A stretch of 64,000 nt of DNA from Streptomyces sp. NBC_01142 (GCF_026341125.1 NZ_JAPEOR010000001.1:3795123-3859122); one strand, 5' to 3'; positions 9,006 to 18,428 are shown, numbered from the stretch's first letter. A program made the numbers and translations. Notes: generated by a model not told the origin, from the letters alone.

Positions 9006-9359
9006 GGGCGGAGCTGTGCACACACGCGACGGCTTACCGTCTCGGGCTGCCGGGACGGCCCGCCCGGCGGGAAGCACCCTGGATCGAGCTCTTCCGCAGG
9101 TCGCGGGCGGGGTTCCATGGCCGGATGCTCAGCGTCGCGAAGGTCGCCCCGGGTGCCGGGTGACAGTACTTTCCCTGTCAAGTTGTTCTGTTCAGCTATG
9201 CGGGTTGCCGGGGATGCCCGGAGTGAGGGCGAGGCCGCGCCGGTGCGAGTGCCTGTTTACAGTGACCGTCGAAGCGCGTGGCCGAACGGGCGACAGAAGA
9301 GTGGTGCCAAGACCTCTGGCGACGTGCTGGCTCTGCTGGATCGCGGTACCGACCGGTGA

Positions 9360-9650
9360 TCAAGCGGGGGTCATGACGGTGCTGGGGCTCACCCGACCGA
9401 GCCCCGTGGCGTTCGCGGAAGCCGAGGCGATCATCGACGAGGATGGCCACGGAGAGGCAGACGGCAATCCCGACGGACTGGCTCGGGTGTACGTGAGCCC
9501 CGAAGTCGACGTGTGGACGCTGGTCATCGGACCGTGGTGCGATCCGTGCGACGGTGAGCGCAGCAAGGAGGTGCTGCGTCTGTGTACCGAACTGAGCGCG
9601 CGGCACGTCCGGGCGCAGGCGTACTACTACTACGGTGCGCAGGGCGATGG
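9360..9650 (+). pseudogene. Fragment of a conserved Streptomyces hypothetical protein
   Basis: From MTVLGLTRPSPVAFAEAEA through LARVYVSPEVDVWTLVIGPW and CDPCDGERSKEVLRLC to AQAYYYYGAQGDG. From memory this is the middle to C-terminal part of a widespread, uncharacterised actinomycete protein that normally continues with a tryptophan-containing ending. After about 9650 the sequence becomes unrelated. Both ends are lost; no function is known. Confidence 0.5.
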
Positions 9651-9923
9651 TGGGTCTTCGCCACCGATCCCGGAGGCCTTCAACCCACCCCCGTTCACAA
9701 CCGGTGACGATGCCGGACACCGCCTGAGGTCAGACCCCGCTCAAGTTCGAAGACCCGCACAGCCGCGGCGCTGGGCACCAGTCCCCTCGCGTTGACGGAA
9801 GATACGCAGGTGCGCGGTACTGGCGCTCTCGCCCTCACACCGCACGACCAGGGCTCCACTCCGACTCGGCTGCCCAGCGGCGCTGAGTCTGGCCCCTCCA
9901 TTTGATGGCATCTGGGCGTCCGA

Positions 9924-9973
9924 GTTATGGAACACCAGTGAGACGGACCGCGCGGCCATCGGTGTTCCATAAC
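9924..9973. repeat. 13-bp perfect inverted repeat with 24-bp spacer
   Basis: GTTATGGAACACC (9924-9936) and its exact complement GGTGTTCCATAAC (9961-9973). It lies 22 bp beyond the stop of the minus-strand CAP gene. There is no U-run, so a simple terminator is not obvious; a recombination or binding site is possible. Confidence 0.7.
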
Positions 9974-9994
9974 CCGTGCCAGGGTGCCGACCAC

Positions 9995-11065
9995 TCACCC
10001 GCGGGCGAAGTTCTGCGTCCAGTAGACGCGGGAGTTGTGGCCGTTCACCTTGCCCACACCGAGCACCTTGTAGTTGCAGTCGAGGATCGCATGGCGGTGC
10101 CCCCAATTGGATGCCTCATCGTGGTTCAGCCAGTTGTCCATCGCCTGCGCATAGGTCTGGTTGGTGCCGTAGCTCCAGTGCTCGGGACGTTGCGCAGGAG
10201 TAAAGCCGGCCGCTCTGACCCGGTCTGCGGGCATTGTGTTGTCCGAGCCTATATGCCCGCGCCTGGGGTCGTTCCTGGGATACGCGTCGATGAGTTTCGA
10301 GTAGTTGGCAGCCAGGTCCTCGCTGTGTTTGCGCGCAACCTCGCTAAGTCGTGGGTCGAGACGCACACTCGGATCCCCGCACGTACTGCGTCGTGCCTGA
10401 ACGATCTGGTCGACCATCTGTTTTGCCTCGGAAGGCATCGGCGGAAGGATAACGGGCTCGTCGCCAGTTCTCCATGCCTGGTTGACCCACCAAGGGTCAT
10501 CCGTGTCCCGTGCGCACGTCCATTGCTGTAGGCCTGCGCCTTGTCTGGGCGGACTGGGAAAATCAGCGTTTCCCGCATCGAGGCACTTTCCGCTGTGTTT
10601 CGAGACGATCAGGTATCCCACAGCGTCTTCCGGGCAACCGCCGCTGCCAGGGGGACATGACTTCGGACTCCCTATGTCCACGAACTCCCAGAGCTGGTTG
10701 GTGCCGCCATGACAGTCCCATTGAAAGACCTGTGCTCCGTCAGTTTTGGACCACCCGGAGACGTCCAGGCACTTCCCGGAATGCCGCGCGACGATCTTGT
10801 ACCCTCGCCCGCCGCCCGCATCCACGAAGTCGAACTGCTGGTTCCTCGCGGAACTGTTCTGTGGCCAGAGGACGACCGCCTGGCCGTTGGCCAGCCCTCC
10901 GGCCACGACGTCCGCCGCCAACCCGGAACCCTGGTTGTAGATACTGATTCCGCTTCCTTGGGCGTTGGCCGAGCCAGGCTTTGGAAGGCCGAGCCCCACA
11001 AGGAGCACAGTCAGCAAGACCAGCCGGATCGTATTCCTCACTGGAAATGTGCGGATTTTCCACAT
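9995..11065 (-). CDS. Secreted ricin B-lectin plus CAP (SCP) domain protein
   Basis: 356 residues from the ATG at 11065 (MWKIRTFPVRN); an ATG at 11110 adds 15 residues. The signal peptide (RLVLLTVLLVGLGLPKPGSA, cleavage near ANA-QG) is clear. A ricin-type beta-trefoil follows with QxW-like repeats (NQQFDFVDAG, GTNQLWEFVD, LQQWTC) and KCLDVSG/KCLDAGN carbohydrate-site signatures. The C-terminal half is a CAP domain: HWSYGTNQTYAQAMDNW, GHRHAILDCNYKVLGVG and YWTQNF. CAP proteins are extracellular and of varied function; with the lectin it may act on cell walls or glycans (inference). The gene stands alone. Confidence 0.85.
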   Translation of the reverse strand: MWKIRTFPVRNTIRLVLLTVLLVGLGLPKPGSANAQGSGISIYNQGSGLAADVVAGGLANGQAVVLWPQNSSARNQQFDFVDAGGGRGYKIVARHSGKCLDVSGWSKTDGAQVFQWDCHGGTNQLWEFVDIGSPKSCPPGSGGCPEDAVGYLIVSKHSGKCLDAGNADFPSPPRQGAGLQQWTCARDTDDPWWVNQAWRTGDEPVILPPMPSEAKQMVDQIVQARRSTCGDPSVRLDPRLSEVARKHSEDLAANYSKLIDAYPRNDPRRGHIGSDNTMPADRVRAAGFTPAQRPEHWSYGTNQTYAQAMDNWLNHDEASNWGHRHAILDCNYKVLGVGKVNGHNSRVYWTQNFARG

Positions 11066-11200
11066 TGATGCATTCATTAGTGCACACAAGAGCATCCGGG
11101 GGTCGCTCAATCAGCGTAGGCCGACGGAGCCAGGAGGGCCACTCGAGCACAAGGTCACCCGCCACCGATAAAGAGGGCAAAACACCGCCTCTGGGCTTAG

Positions 11201-12598
11201 TACTGCAACGGTCTTTGCTCTGATGGTTTGTTGGCTTCTGGTGGTGTGTGGCCGCGTCGTTTGTAGTGGCTGATGCGGGCTTGGTGTTGTCGTCTGCGGC
11301 GCCAGTGTGACCAGTGCAGGACGTGGTCGGTGCTTGGGCGGGGTCGAGTGAGGCGGGTGATCAGGCGTCTGAGTTCGGGGAGGGTCAGGGGTATGAGCTG
11401 GGAGGATCCGTTTCTGCTTTCCCGGTGTCGAGTTCACGGGCCCGCAGGACGGTGAGGCAGGCGTGTGCGGCCATGGCCAGGGTGATGTGGCGGTGCCAGC
11501 CGTCGTAGCGGCGGACCTGGTAGTCGTCCAGGCCGCACTCCTGCTTCGCGGTCTGGAAGCACTCCTCGACCGCCCACCGGCTGCCCGCGATGCGGATCAG
11601 CTCGTCGAGTGTGGTGTCGGCCGGGCAGTAGGCGATGTAGTAGGAGATCTCCTCGGGCCGGCGGACACTTCGGCGGGCGATCACCCAGTGACGACGGTCC
11701 TCGCGGTGCCAGGGACGGACCTCGACCCTCGCCCAGTCGTAGACCCTCGGGCCGTGGGCGCCGTTGCCGCAGGAACGGCGCTTCCACTTCTGCCGGGACA
11801 GCCCGGGAAACAGATCGTGAACGGGGTGGTCCATGGCCCAGCGGGTGACGACGGTGTCATGCCGGGTGGTGGCCATCACGTGGAAGACATCCGCCCGCTC
11901 CAGCTCAGAACGCCAGCCCTTGGAGAAGCCGTAGGCGGCGTCGGCGGTCACCCACCGGAACGGGATCCGGTCCGTGATCGCCCGGCGGACCATGGCCTTG
12001 GCCATCACCACTTTCGTCTCGAAGGCGACCGTGTCGTCGATGCCCGCGGCCCGGCACCGGTCGCGGTCATCGGTCCATGAGGTGGGCAGATAGAGGCGGC
12101 GGTCGATCAATGTGCGGCCGCGTCCGCCGGCATAGGCGAGGAAGACCCCGATCTGGGAGTTCTCCGTCCGGCCGGCGGTTCCGGAGTATTGGCGCTGGAC
12201 CCCGGCCGAGCGGATGCCCTTCTTCAGGAACCCGGTGTCGTCCACGATCAGCACCGCATCCGGATCGCCGAGGTGCTCGACGACGTAGTCCCGCACGTCG
12301 TCCAGGACTTCGTCCGCGCTCCAGTCGATCCGGTTCAGCAGCCGGTGGATCCGGTCCGGGCCGCCATGCCCGGCCTCCTCGGCAAGCGTCCAGCCGTTCT
12401 TCCGCTCCAGCGGAGCTATCAGCCCCCGCATATAGGCGAGAGCCGACTCCCGCGGCTCCGACCTGGAGAAACGGTGCACGAACCGCTCGTGCAAGGCCTT
12501 CAGTTCACCGGCCCACGACCGGGCATCAGCAAGTTCCCCACCCATGACCTGATAAACGACCGACCTGCCCAACCGTCACGGCAAGCACCGTTGCAGTA
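11201..12598. mobile_element. Complete IS701-family insertion sequence (1398 bp)
   Basis: Ends are TACTGCAACGG at 11201 and its complement CCGTTGCAGTA ending at 12598. Direct repeats TTAG flank it (11197-11200 and 12599-12602), the 4-bp YTAR duplication usual for this family. The only gene is the minus-strand transposase. Confidence 0.88.
11385..12572 (-). CDS. IS701-family transposase
   Basis: 395 residues. Catalytic signatures are present in order: DAVLIVDDTGFLKKG (first Asp), RWVTADAAYGFSKG (second Asp) and GSRWAVEECFQTAKQECGL (Glu). The frame stops at 11385 after PPSSYP. A conserved tail (QLIPLTLPELRRLI, then VLHWSHWRRRRQHQ) continues in the -1 frame to a TAA at 11198. So either the element has a one-base frameshift near 11415 or the tail is added by slippage; a related copy at 31.4-32.1 kb shows the same break. 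Confidence 0.85.
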   Translation of the reverse strand: MGRSVVYQVMGGELADARSWAGELKALHERFVHRFSRSEPRESALAYMRGLIAPLERKNGWTLAEEAGHGGPDRIHRLLNRIDWSADEVLDDVRDYVVEHLGDPDAVLIVDDTGFLKKGIRSAGVQRQYSGTAGRTENSQIGVFLAYAGGRGRTLIDRRLYLPTSWTDDRDRCRAAGIDDTVAFETKVVMAKAMVRRAITDRIPFRWVTADAAYGFSKGWRSELERADVFHVMATTRHDTVVTRWAMDHPVHDLFPGLSRQKWKRRSCGNGAHGPRVYDWARVEVRPWHREDRRHWVIARRSVRRPEEISYYIAYCPADTTLDELIRIAGSRWAVEECFQTAKQECGLDDYQVRRYDGWHRHITLAMAAHACLTVLRARELDTGKAETDPPSSYP

Positions 12599-12602
12599 TT
12601 AG

Positions 12603-12711
12603 GTTCTGTCTGGCGAGTCATGAACGGAGCCAGAGGCCGAATGGCCGCAACAGGATCAGATGCACCTCGAGGTCTGCGGGCACTTCCTTGTCGAACTTGG
12701 CCAGGAACTTA
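12603..12711 (-). pseudogene. IS630-like transposase remnant
   Basis: A short minus-strand segment reads KFLAKFDKEVPADLEVHLI, resembling the IS630 stretch that precedes the DNYxTHK motif. It is bounded on one side by the IS5 element and on the other runs into unrelated sequence (LRPFGLWLRS). Confidence 0.4.
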
Positions 12712-13480
12712 GGTCGTGTCCTACATGGTTGTTGGTCCTTGAGAAGTACATGGGGAGCGTTGGGTGGGGTTGGATCGTTCCGGATGGGCTGTGGGAGATC
12801 GCGAAGCCGTTGTTGCCACCGGTCCGCGTGAGGCCGCAGGGTGGCGGGGTCGCGAACAGCGATGACGAGGCAGTCTTCGCAGCGGTCATCTACGTGCTGG
12901 TCAGCGGCTGTGCCTGGCGGGCGCTGCCGCCCTGTTTCGGGGCGTCGAAGTCGACTGTGCATCGCCGGTTCCTGATCTGGTCGCGGGCCGGCGTGTGGGG
13001 CCGACTGCACCAGAAGGTGCTCCAACTCCTGGTCGAACAAGGGTTGGTGGATCTTTCCCGCGCGGTCCTCGACTCGGCCCATGTCCGCGCTGAAAAGGGG
13101 GCGAACTTGCAGGTCCGAGTCCCGTGGACCGGGGTAGGCCCGGTTCCAAAATGCACGTCCTGTCCGACGCGGACGGACTGCCCCTACGCGTCGGACTCTC
13201 CGCGGCCAACACCCACGACAGCCAGGCACTGAAGCCGATGCTGTCCCATTTCCACATGGGACACGAATCCCACGCAGCCGACTCCAAGCCCCAACGCCTC
13301 CACGCCGACAAGGCCTACGACATCCCTCACCTGCGGAAATGGCTGTGGGGCAAACACATCGGTGTCCGCATCGCCCGCAAGGGCATCGACTCCAGCAAAC
13401 GTCTCGCGAGGTGTGTCTGAGTCTTTGAGCCAAGGTCAGGGTTAAATACCCAACCAGGACGTGACGGATATTGAGGATTC

Positions 13481-14539
13481 TCAGTTCTGTTTCCGACGGT
13501 AGGCGATGCGGTGTTCGCGTGCCTGCTGGAGACCGTGGGCGCGGGCCGTTCGGATGGCGTCGGCGCGTCCGGTGTGCTCGTCGTCGGGGGTGACGTAGCC
13601 GAGCCCGGCGTGCAGGCGCACGGTGTTGTACTCGGTGTGGACCGCGTCGAGTTCGGCCTCGAGTTCGAAGGGGTCGCGGATCTTGGTCAGGTGTGGCCAC
13701 TCGCCCTTGACGTGGCTGAACAGTGATTCGATCCAGGCCTGGTCGTTGGGGGTGTGAGGGCGTCCGAAGTGCTGGCCGATCAGGCAGGCGGCCATGAAGG
13801 TGCGGGTATCCGCGGAGCGCATCTGGGGGCCGTTGTCCGAGACCGCCAGCAGGACGGGCTGTTCGTCGGGCGGTGGCCCGGGGGCGGTGAGTTCGGCACG
13901 CATCCGGCGCTCGGCGAGGTGCCCGAGGTCCTCGGAATGCAGCGCGGACAGGAACGCGGTCTCGACCTGGAGGGAGGACTCCTGGGCGGAGACCAACGTG
14001 GTGATCCACTTGCGGCTCACCAGGTCCATGATTGCGAGAGCGCACCTGCGTGCTGCCGTGAAGTGCGTGAAGTCGTAGATCCAGATTGATCTCGGGCGCC
14101 AGAGCGCCCAGTCGGGAAACGGTTTCTTCTCGCGGTGTTCGCGTACCGGGCCGCCGGGCAGGCGGATGCCCTGGTCGTCCAGGACCCGCAGCACGGTGGA
14201 TTCCGAGACGTGGACCCAGCCCAGGCGGGAGCCGCGGTGGGCGAGTTTGCGGTGCGAGCGGTCCGTGCCGCCCCACTCCTCGGCGAGTTTGACGATTGCC
14301 TCGCGCTCGAAGTCCAGCAGCGCGTGCACCGCAACGTTCGGGCCGGCCGGGCTGTCCTCGAGCCGTCCCGCCACGCGGCGCTGCTGCCAGCGCAGCACCC
14401 GCATATGGTCGACGCCCAGTGTGTCGGCGGCATGGCGCACCGACCAGCCGGCCCGCCCTGCATGGTCGACCAGCTCCAGAAGCCCGGCCTTGATCTCCGC
14501 GTGCACGCGTGGCGCGACGGGGCCGGCGCTCAGGCCCAT
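13481..14539 (-). CDS. IS3-family transposase OrfB (integrase core)
   Basis: 352 residues from ATG at 14539 overlapping the end of orfA. The rve-type DDE core is complete: IWIYDFTHFTAARRCALAIM (first Asp), VLLAVSDNGPQMRS (second Asp) and HTPNDQAWIESLFSHVKGEW (Glu). HTH_21-like sequence SHRKLAHRGSRLGWVHVSES precedes it. No lesion seen; the element may be functional. Confidence 0.85.
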   Translation of the reverse strand: MGLSAGPVAPRVHAEIKAGLLELVDHAGRAGWSVRHAADTLGVDHMRVLRWQQRRVAGRLEDSPAGPNVAVHALLDFEREAIVKLAEEWGGTDRSHRKLAHRGSRLGWVHVSESTVLRVLDDQGIRLPGGPVREHREKKPFPDWALWRPRSIWIYDFTHFTAARRCALAIMDLVSRKWITTLVSAQESSLQVETAFLSALHSEDLGHLAERRMRAELTAPGPPPDEQPVLLAVSDNGPQMRSADTRTFMAACLIGQHFGRPHTPNDQAWIESLFSHVKGEWPHLTKIRDPFELEAELDAVHTEYNTVRLHAGLGYVTPDDEHTGRADAIRTARAHGLQQAREHRIAYRRKQN

Positions 14540-14859
14540 CGTGCTTTTCCCTGCTGCAGATGGAGCGCGACTGCCTGCTCCGTGATGGTGGCCCGCAGCC
14601 GTTCCACCTCCGCGCGGGCCTCGGCCAGCGCGGCTTGCTCGACGGTCATGCCGGGCCGGCCCGGCACCGCGGCGGCGAACCCGTCGAGCACGCTCTGCTT
14701 CGCACACCGCAGCACTGCGATCACGGTGGAGCGGTCCACGCCCCAGCGTTCCGCGGCCTCGCGCTGCGTGTGCTGACCGGTGAGCACCGCCACGAACATC
14801 TCGTACTTCTCCGACGGGGCCAGCCGCTTACGCGGCTTCCGGGGAGTAACTCCTGCCAT
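14530..14859 (-). CDS. IS3-family transposase OrfA
   Basis: 109 residues. The helix-turn-helix (LAPSEKYEMFVAVLTGQHTQ, then EAAERWGVDRSTVIAVL) is followed by a leucine-heptad segment (AALAEARAEVERLRATITEQ), as expected for OrfA. The stop at 14530 lies 10 bases beyond the orfB start. A perfect slippery heptamer G-GGA-AAA sits at 14551-14545 in the correct phase, so an OrfAB fusion by -1 frameshifting is likely. Confidence 0.85.
   Translation of the reverse strand: MAGVTPRKPRKRLAPSEKYEMFVAVLTGQHTQREAAERWGVDRSTVIAVLRCAKQSVLDGFAAAVPGRPGMTVEQAALAEARAEVERLRATITEQAVALHLQQGKARWA
14545..14551 (-). promoter_or_regulatory. Predicted -1 ribosomal frameshift heptamer of the IS3 element
   Basis: On the minus strand GGGAAAA is read G|GGA|AAA in the orfA phase; slipping one base back gives GGG AAA, allowing re-pairing in both sites. 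It lies just before the orfB ATG, the normal place in IS3 elements. Confidence 0.65.
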
Positions 14860-15122
14860 GATCGAAAACCTTCCAGATCAAGGCCCGAAGGCCAGAGACC
14901 TGGCTGGGTGTTTCCTCACGATCTTGGCTCATTCACTCAGACGCATACCGGTCTCGGGCGCCGAAGGTGGGTCATCGAGCGGACCATGTCCTGGCTGACC
15001 GGCTACCGCAGACTCAACCACCGCTACGAACGACAACCCGCCAACTACCTGGCCTTTCTCGGCTGGCAGCCGCCATCTGCTGCTACAAACGCTTTCGCAA
15101 CCTCACCATGTAGGACATGGTC

Positions 15123-16760
15123 TTAGTCCGGAAAAGCATCCCGTACGAGCTGTGCGTGCTGGTGGCGCTGCGGGATGCGGTGCGGCGCCGGGAGATCTGG
15201 GTGGTGGGGGCGAACCGGTGGCGTATCCCGGAGGACGACCTGCCGGCGGACTTCGAGGACAACCGGGACGTGCACTACGCCGCGCTGGGCCAGCCGCAGG
15301 ACGCCGGGGAGTTCATCGCCGCCCTGCAAGGCAGGCTCCGCACCTCGCTCGACCGCTTCGAGCAGGCGCTCGCGGCGGGCACGAGAGGTGGGGTGGCGAT
15401 CGTCAAGAAGCACGGCGAGCCGTGGATCAGGGTCTCCCCGCGCGGCAAACAGGAGGAGCCCGAGAGCCTGGTGGCCATCAAGGATGAGATCGAGCGGCGC
15501 TGGGGCACCATCGACCTGCTGGACATCCTGAAGTACGCCGAGTTCGAGACGGACTTCATCGCCGAGTTCACCTCGGTCGCCACCAGAGAGATGCTGTCGA
15601 AGGACGTGCTGCGGCGGCGCCTGGTGCTGGTCCTGTTCGGGCTGGGCACGAACATGGGGATCAAGCGGGTCGCGGTGACCGGCAGGCACGGCGAGAGCGA
15701 GGCTACGCTGCGCAGGGTGCGGCACCTGTTCGTCAACCGGGCCAACATGCGCGCGGCCCTGCGGAAGCGGGTGAACGCCACCTTCGCCGTCCGGGACGAG
15801 ATGTGGTGGGGCACCGGCACCGCGTGCGCCTCCGACAGCCGCAAGTTCGGCGCCTGGTCCTCCAACCTGATGACCGAGTGGCACCAGCGCTACCGGGGCC
15901 CCGGCGTGATGATCTACTGGCACGTCGAACGGAAATCCGTCTGCATCTACTCCCAGCTCAAGTCCTGTTCGGCCTCCGAGGTCGCCTCGATGATCGAGGG
16001 CGTGCTGCGGCACTGCACCGACATGGTCGTCGACCGGCAGTACACCGACACCCACGGCGCGTCCATCGTCGGCTTCGCCTTCGCCCACATGCTCGACTTC
16101 AAGCTGACCAAGGCTGAAGAACATCGGCTCCGCGAAGCTGTACCGGCCGGCCGCCAGGGAGGACGAAAACTGGCCGAACCTGGGCGAGGTGCTCTCCACC
16201 AAGACGATTGACTGGGACCTGATCGCCCAGCAGTACGACCAGATCGTGAAGTACACCACCGCCCTGCGCCTGGGCACCGCGGAAACCGAGCAGGTCCTGC
16301 GCCGGTTCACCCGCGGCGGCCCCAAGCACCCGACGTACCGGGCGATCGAAGAACTGGGGCGGGCGGTGCGTACCTCGTTCGTCTGCGGCTTCCTCGCGGA
16401 CGTCGAGATGCGCCAGGAGATCCACGAGGGGTTGCAGGTGGTGGAGAACTGGAACTCTGCGAACAAGGACCTCTTCTATGGCAAGGACGGGGACCTGGCC
16501 GGTGCGGACAAGGAGTCCCAGGAGGTCAGCATGCTCGCGCTGTTCCTGCTCCAGTCCACGGTGGTGCACGTCAACACGCTGCTGATGCAGGAGGTCCTGG
16601 CCGATCCGAAGTGGGCGGACAGCTCACCGACGCGGACCGCAGGGCACTGTCGCCGCTGTTCTGGACCCATGTCAATCCGTACGGCCGGTTCGAGCTGGAC
16701 ATGAACAGCCGCCTCGACCTGGACCTTTCCATCCGGGCTGCGACGGTGCCCGGGCGCGCG
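15123..16760 (+). pseudogene. Tn3-family transposase, 5'-truncated and frameshifted
   Basis: Reads [20 protein letters not shown] and onward through [20 protein letters not shown] and [20 protein letters not shown] (DDE_Tnp_Tn3 core). At about 16110 the frame shifts; the sequence continues [20 protein letters not shown] and [20 protein letters not shown] second shift near 16610 precedes [20 protein letters not shown] and [11 protein letters not shown]. The N-terminal half of the roughly 1000-residue protein is absent, cut at the IS5 junction. No terminal repeat or resolvase partner was found. Confidence 0.82.
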
Positions 16761-16874
16761 TACCCCGCAGGGGGAGGCGGCCGCAGCCCCGGCATAGCAC
16801 CGTGACACCCGGGCTGCGGGCCTGGCCGCGGACATGGCGCGGCGCGCAGTTGTTTCAGTCCGGGAGGGGTGCGG

Positions 16875-17507
16875 TCAGCGGGCGAGGGAGACGGCGAAGG
16901 GCTTGAAGCCGTGTCGGCGCAGGATGTGGGGCACGGCCAGGATCATGGCCTCGGTGGCGCGGGCTGTGGTGATGTCGCCGAGGTTCTCGATCCATGCGGG
17001 CTGCCAGCCCAGGTCGCCGAGCAGGCCGGTGACGGTCTTCTTCGCGTTCTCGTCGTCGCCCGAGACATAGACGGTGGGTGGGGTGGCCAGGGTTTCGGGA
17101 GCGGTCATGACCATGAACAGCATGGTGTTGAGGGTCTTGACCACATGGGTGTCGGGGAGTGCGGCCTGGAGCTTTTCGGCGAGGCTGCTGCCGGGATAGC
17201 ACAGGTTGCCGGGCAGGCCGTCATCGGCGTCGCGGGTGGCGTTGGAGACATCGATGAGGATTTTTCCGGAGAGCTCGGTGCGCAGGTCGGTGAGGCGGTC
17301 CAGGGAGCTGTCGCCGGGCGTCGCGTTGATCACGATGTCCGCGGTGCGGGCGGTGATGCGCTGGTCGGCGAAGGCGAACCCGGCGGCGCGGGCGGCGGTG
17401 TCTTCTGGGCTCCGGCCACCGAGGGTGACGTGGTGTCCGGCCGCGGAGAGCTTGCTGGCGAGATTGGCGCCGACGCGGCCGGTGCCCAGGATGCCGATGC
17501 TGGTCAT
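16875..17507 (-). CDS. F420-dependent NADP reductase-like oxidoreductase
   Basis: 210 residues. The N-terminus MTSIGILGTGRVGANLASKL is a Rossmann GxGxxG nucleotide-binding motif and GGRSPED fits an NADP-type loop. Later segments ADIVINATPGDSSLDRLTD, KILIDVSNATRD and HVVKTLNTMLFMVM match the NADP oxidoreductase coenzyme-F420 family. The physiological substrate is unknown. It lies 48 bp downstream of the phosphatase-like gene on the same strand, so the two probably form an operon, with the divergent LysR gene as likely regulator. Confidence 0.8.
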   Translation of the reverse strand: MTSIGILGTGRVGANLASKLSAAGHHVTLGGRSPEDTAARAAGFAFADQRITARTADIVINATPGDSSLDRLTDLRTELSGKILIDVSNATRDADDGLPGNLCYPGSSLAEKLQAALPDTHVVKTLNTMLFMVMTAPETLATPPTVYVSGDDENAKKTVTGLLGDLGWQPAWIENLGDITTARATEAMILAVPHILRRHGFKPFAVSLAR

Positions 17508-17555
17508 GAGGTGATGCTCCTTGCGGTATCGGGTGGGAAGAGCGGAGGCGTCCGG

Positions 17556-18347
17556 TCAGGCGATCGGCGAGAGGACCTTGAGGGCGGCGGCCAGGAAGTC
17601 GCGGCTGCCCGTGTTCCAGGGTTCGCCCGCCAGGTCGGTGACGGTGCCTCCCGCCTCGGAGACCAGCAGGGCGCCGGCGACCAGGCCGGAGCGGACGTCG
17701 GAGAACTGCCAGAACGCGTCCATGCGTCCGGCGGCGACGTGGATGAGCTGCATCGTGGCGGGAACGGACACGCGCACGACCAGGCCGTTGATGAGCATGG
17801 CGGTGACGGAGTCACCGATCCGCCGGAAGGTGCGCTCGTCCTCGCCGGGCTTGGCCTGACCGGTGCCGGTGAGCGCGGCGCCCATATCGGTCTTGGCGGA
17901 CACCTTCAGGGGTCGGTCGTTGAGGCGGGCACCGCCGCCGGCGACGGCGGTGTAAGTGTCGCCGGTCAGAGGCAGGTGGACGACGGTGAGCACCGGCCTG
18001 TTGTCGCGGACCAGGGTGGCGGTGACGGCCCAGTCCTCCATGGCGTGGACGTGGTTGATGTTGCCCTCGGCGGGGTCGACGACCCACCACTCCCCGGGCG
18101 GGAGCGCGCCGCCGGCCAGCTCGTCCTCGGCCCACTGCGACCCTCGCCGGGCCCGCAGCAGCGGTTCCCGCAGCACGTCCAGCACCGCGTCGTCGTTGGC
18201 GTGGATCTCATCGACGACCTCGTCCAGACTCACGCCTCGGGCGTGCGTGGTGTAGCGGCCGCGCAGCGTGAGGCCGGCGGTCTTCACCGCAGCTGTCACA
18301 TCGGACATGAGCGTCGTGTCGGCGTCGAAAGGCATGACTGTGCTCAT
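17556..18347 (-). CDS. Inositol monophosphatase-family protein with altered metal motifs
   Basis: 263 residues. The family motif WVVDP-x-x-G appears as WWVVDPAEGNINHVH (about residues 87-101), where most members have DPLDGT; the second metal Asp is replaced by Glu and the Thr by Asn. The C-terminal signature appears as FSDVRSGLVAGALLVSEAGG instead of WDxAAG. Metal-dependent phosphatase activity is therefore uncertain; it may act on a different phosphate ester or not be catalytic. It is the first gene after the LysR operator region and likely co-transcribed with the reductase. Confidence 0.75.
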   Translation of the reverse strand: MSTVMPFDADTTLMSDVTAAVKTAGLTLRGRYTTHARGVSLDEVVDEIHANDDAVLDVLREPLLRARRGSQWAEDELAGGALPPGEWWVVDPAEGNINHVHAMEDWAVTATLVRDNRPVLTVVHLPLTGDTYTAVAGGGARLNDRPLKVSAKTDMGAALTGTGQAKPGEDERTFRRIGDSVTAMLINGLVVRVSVPATMQLIHVAAGRMDAFWQFSDVRSGLVAGALLVSEAGGTVTDLAGEPWNTGSRDFLAAALKVLSPIA

Positions 18348-18428
18348 GGTGGGCTCCCTGGGGTCGGTCGATGCGGGGCGGTTTGTCTCGCCCCCGCAGT
18401 TCGAAAGTAGGCCGCCTTACGATTAACA

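Larger units (their letters stand above)
13412..14945. mobile_element. IS3-family insertion sequence (1534 bp) inside the IS5 element
   Basis: Terminal repeats TGTGTCTGAGTC-TTTGAGCCAAG (left, from 13412) and TGCGTCTGAGTG-AATGAGCCAAG (complement of the right end at 14945). No clear target duplication is visible; the flanks carry related GTCTCG words. It contains orfA and orfB in the usual overlapping arrangement on the minus strand. Confidence 0.8.
12750..15113 (+). pseudogene. IS5-family transposase, frameshifted and interrupted
   Basis: Begins MGSVGWGWIVPDGLWEIAKP and contains the N-terminal DUF4096-like region (AVIYVLVSGCAWRALPP) and RAVLDSAHVRA. One base appears missing from a G-run near 13098, after which the catalytic part continues one frame over (GLPLRVGLSAANTHDSQALK, LHADKAYDIPHL). 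The gene breaks at about 13411 and resumes at about 14955 with RRRWVIERTMSWLTGYRRLN. Another single-base loss near 15065 displaces the last codons. Three lesions in all. Confidence 0.8.
12712..15122. mobile_element. IS5-family element (IS427-like) carrying an inserted IS3 element
   Basis: Imperfect terminal repeats contain GTGTCCTACATGG on the left (12712 on) and its complement at the right end (to 15122). A 3-bp direct repeat TTA flanks it (12709-12711, 15123-15125). The insertion separates an IS630 scrap from a Tn3-type transposase fragment. The transposase is broken by frameshifts and by the IS3 element at 13412-14945. Confidence 0.75.

Noticed and set aside
8962..9795. 277-residue plus-strand ORF as a full gene
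   Set aside because: Only the middle (9360-9650) looks like a protein; the flanks are unrelated read-through.
12618..14276. 552-residue minus-strand ORF
   Set aside because: It runs antisense through the IS5 transposase and out of frame through the IS3 orfB; only its last 20 codons (IS630-like) are meaningful.
16869..18410. 513-residue plus-strand ORF
   Set aside because: Antisense to the reductase and phosphatase-like genes; Gly/Asp-rich shadow.
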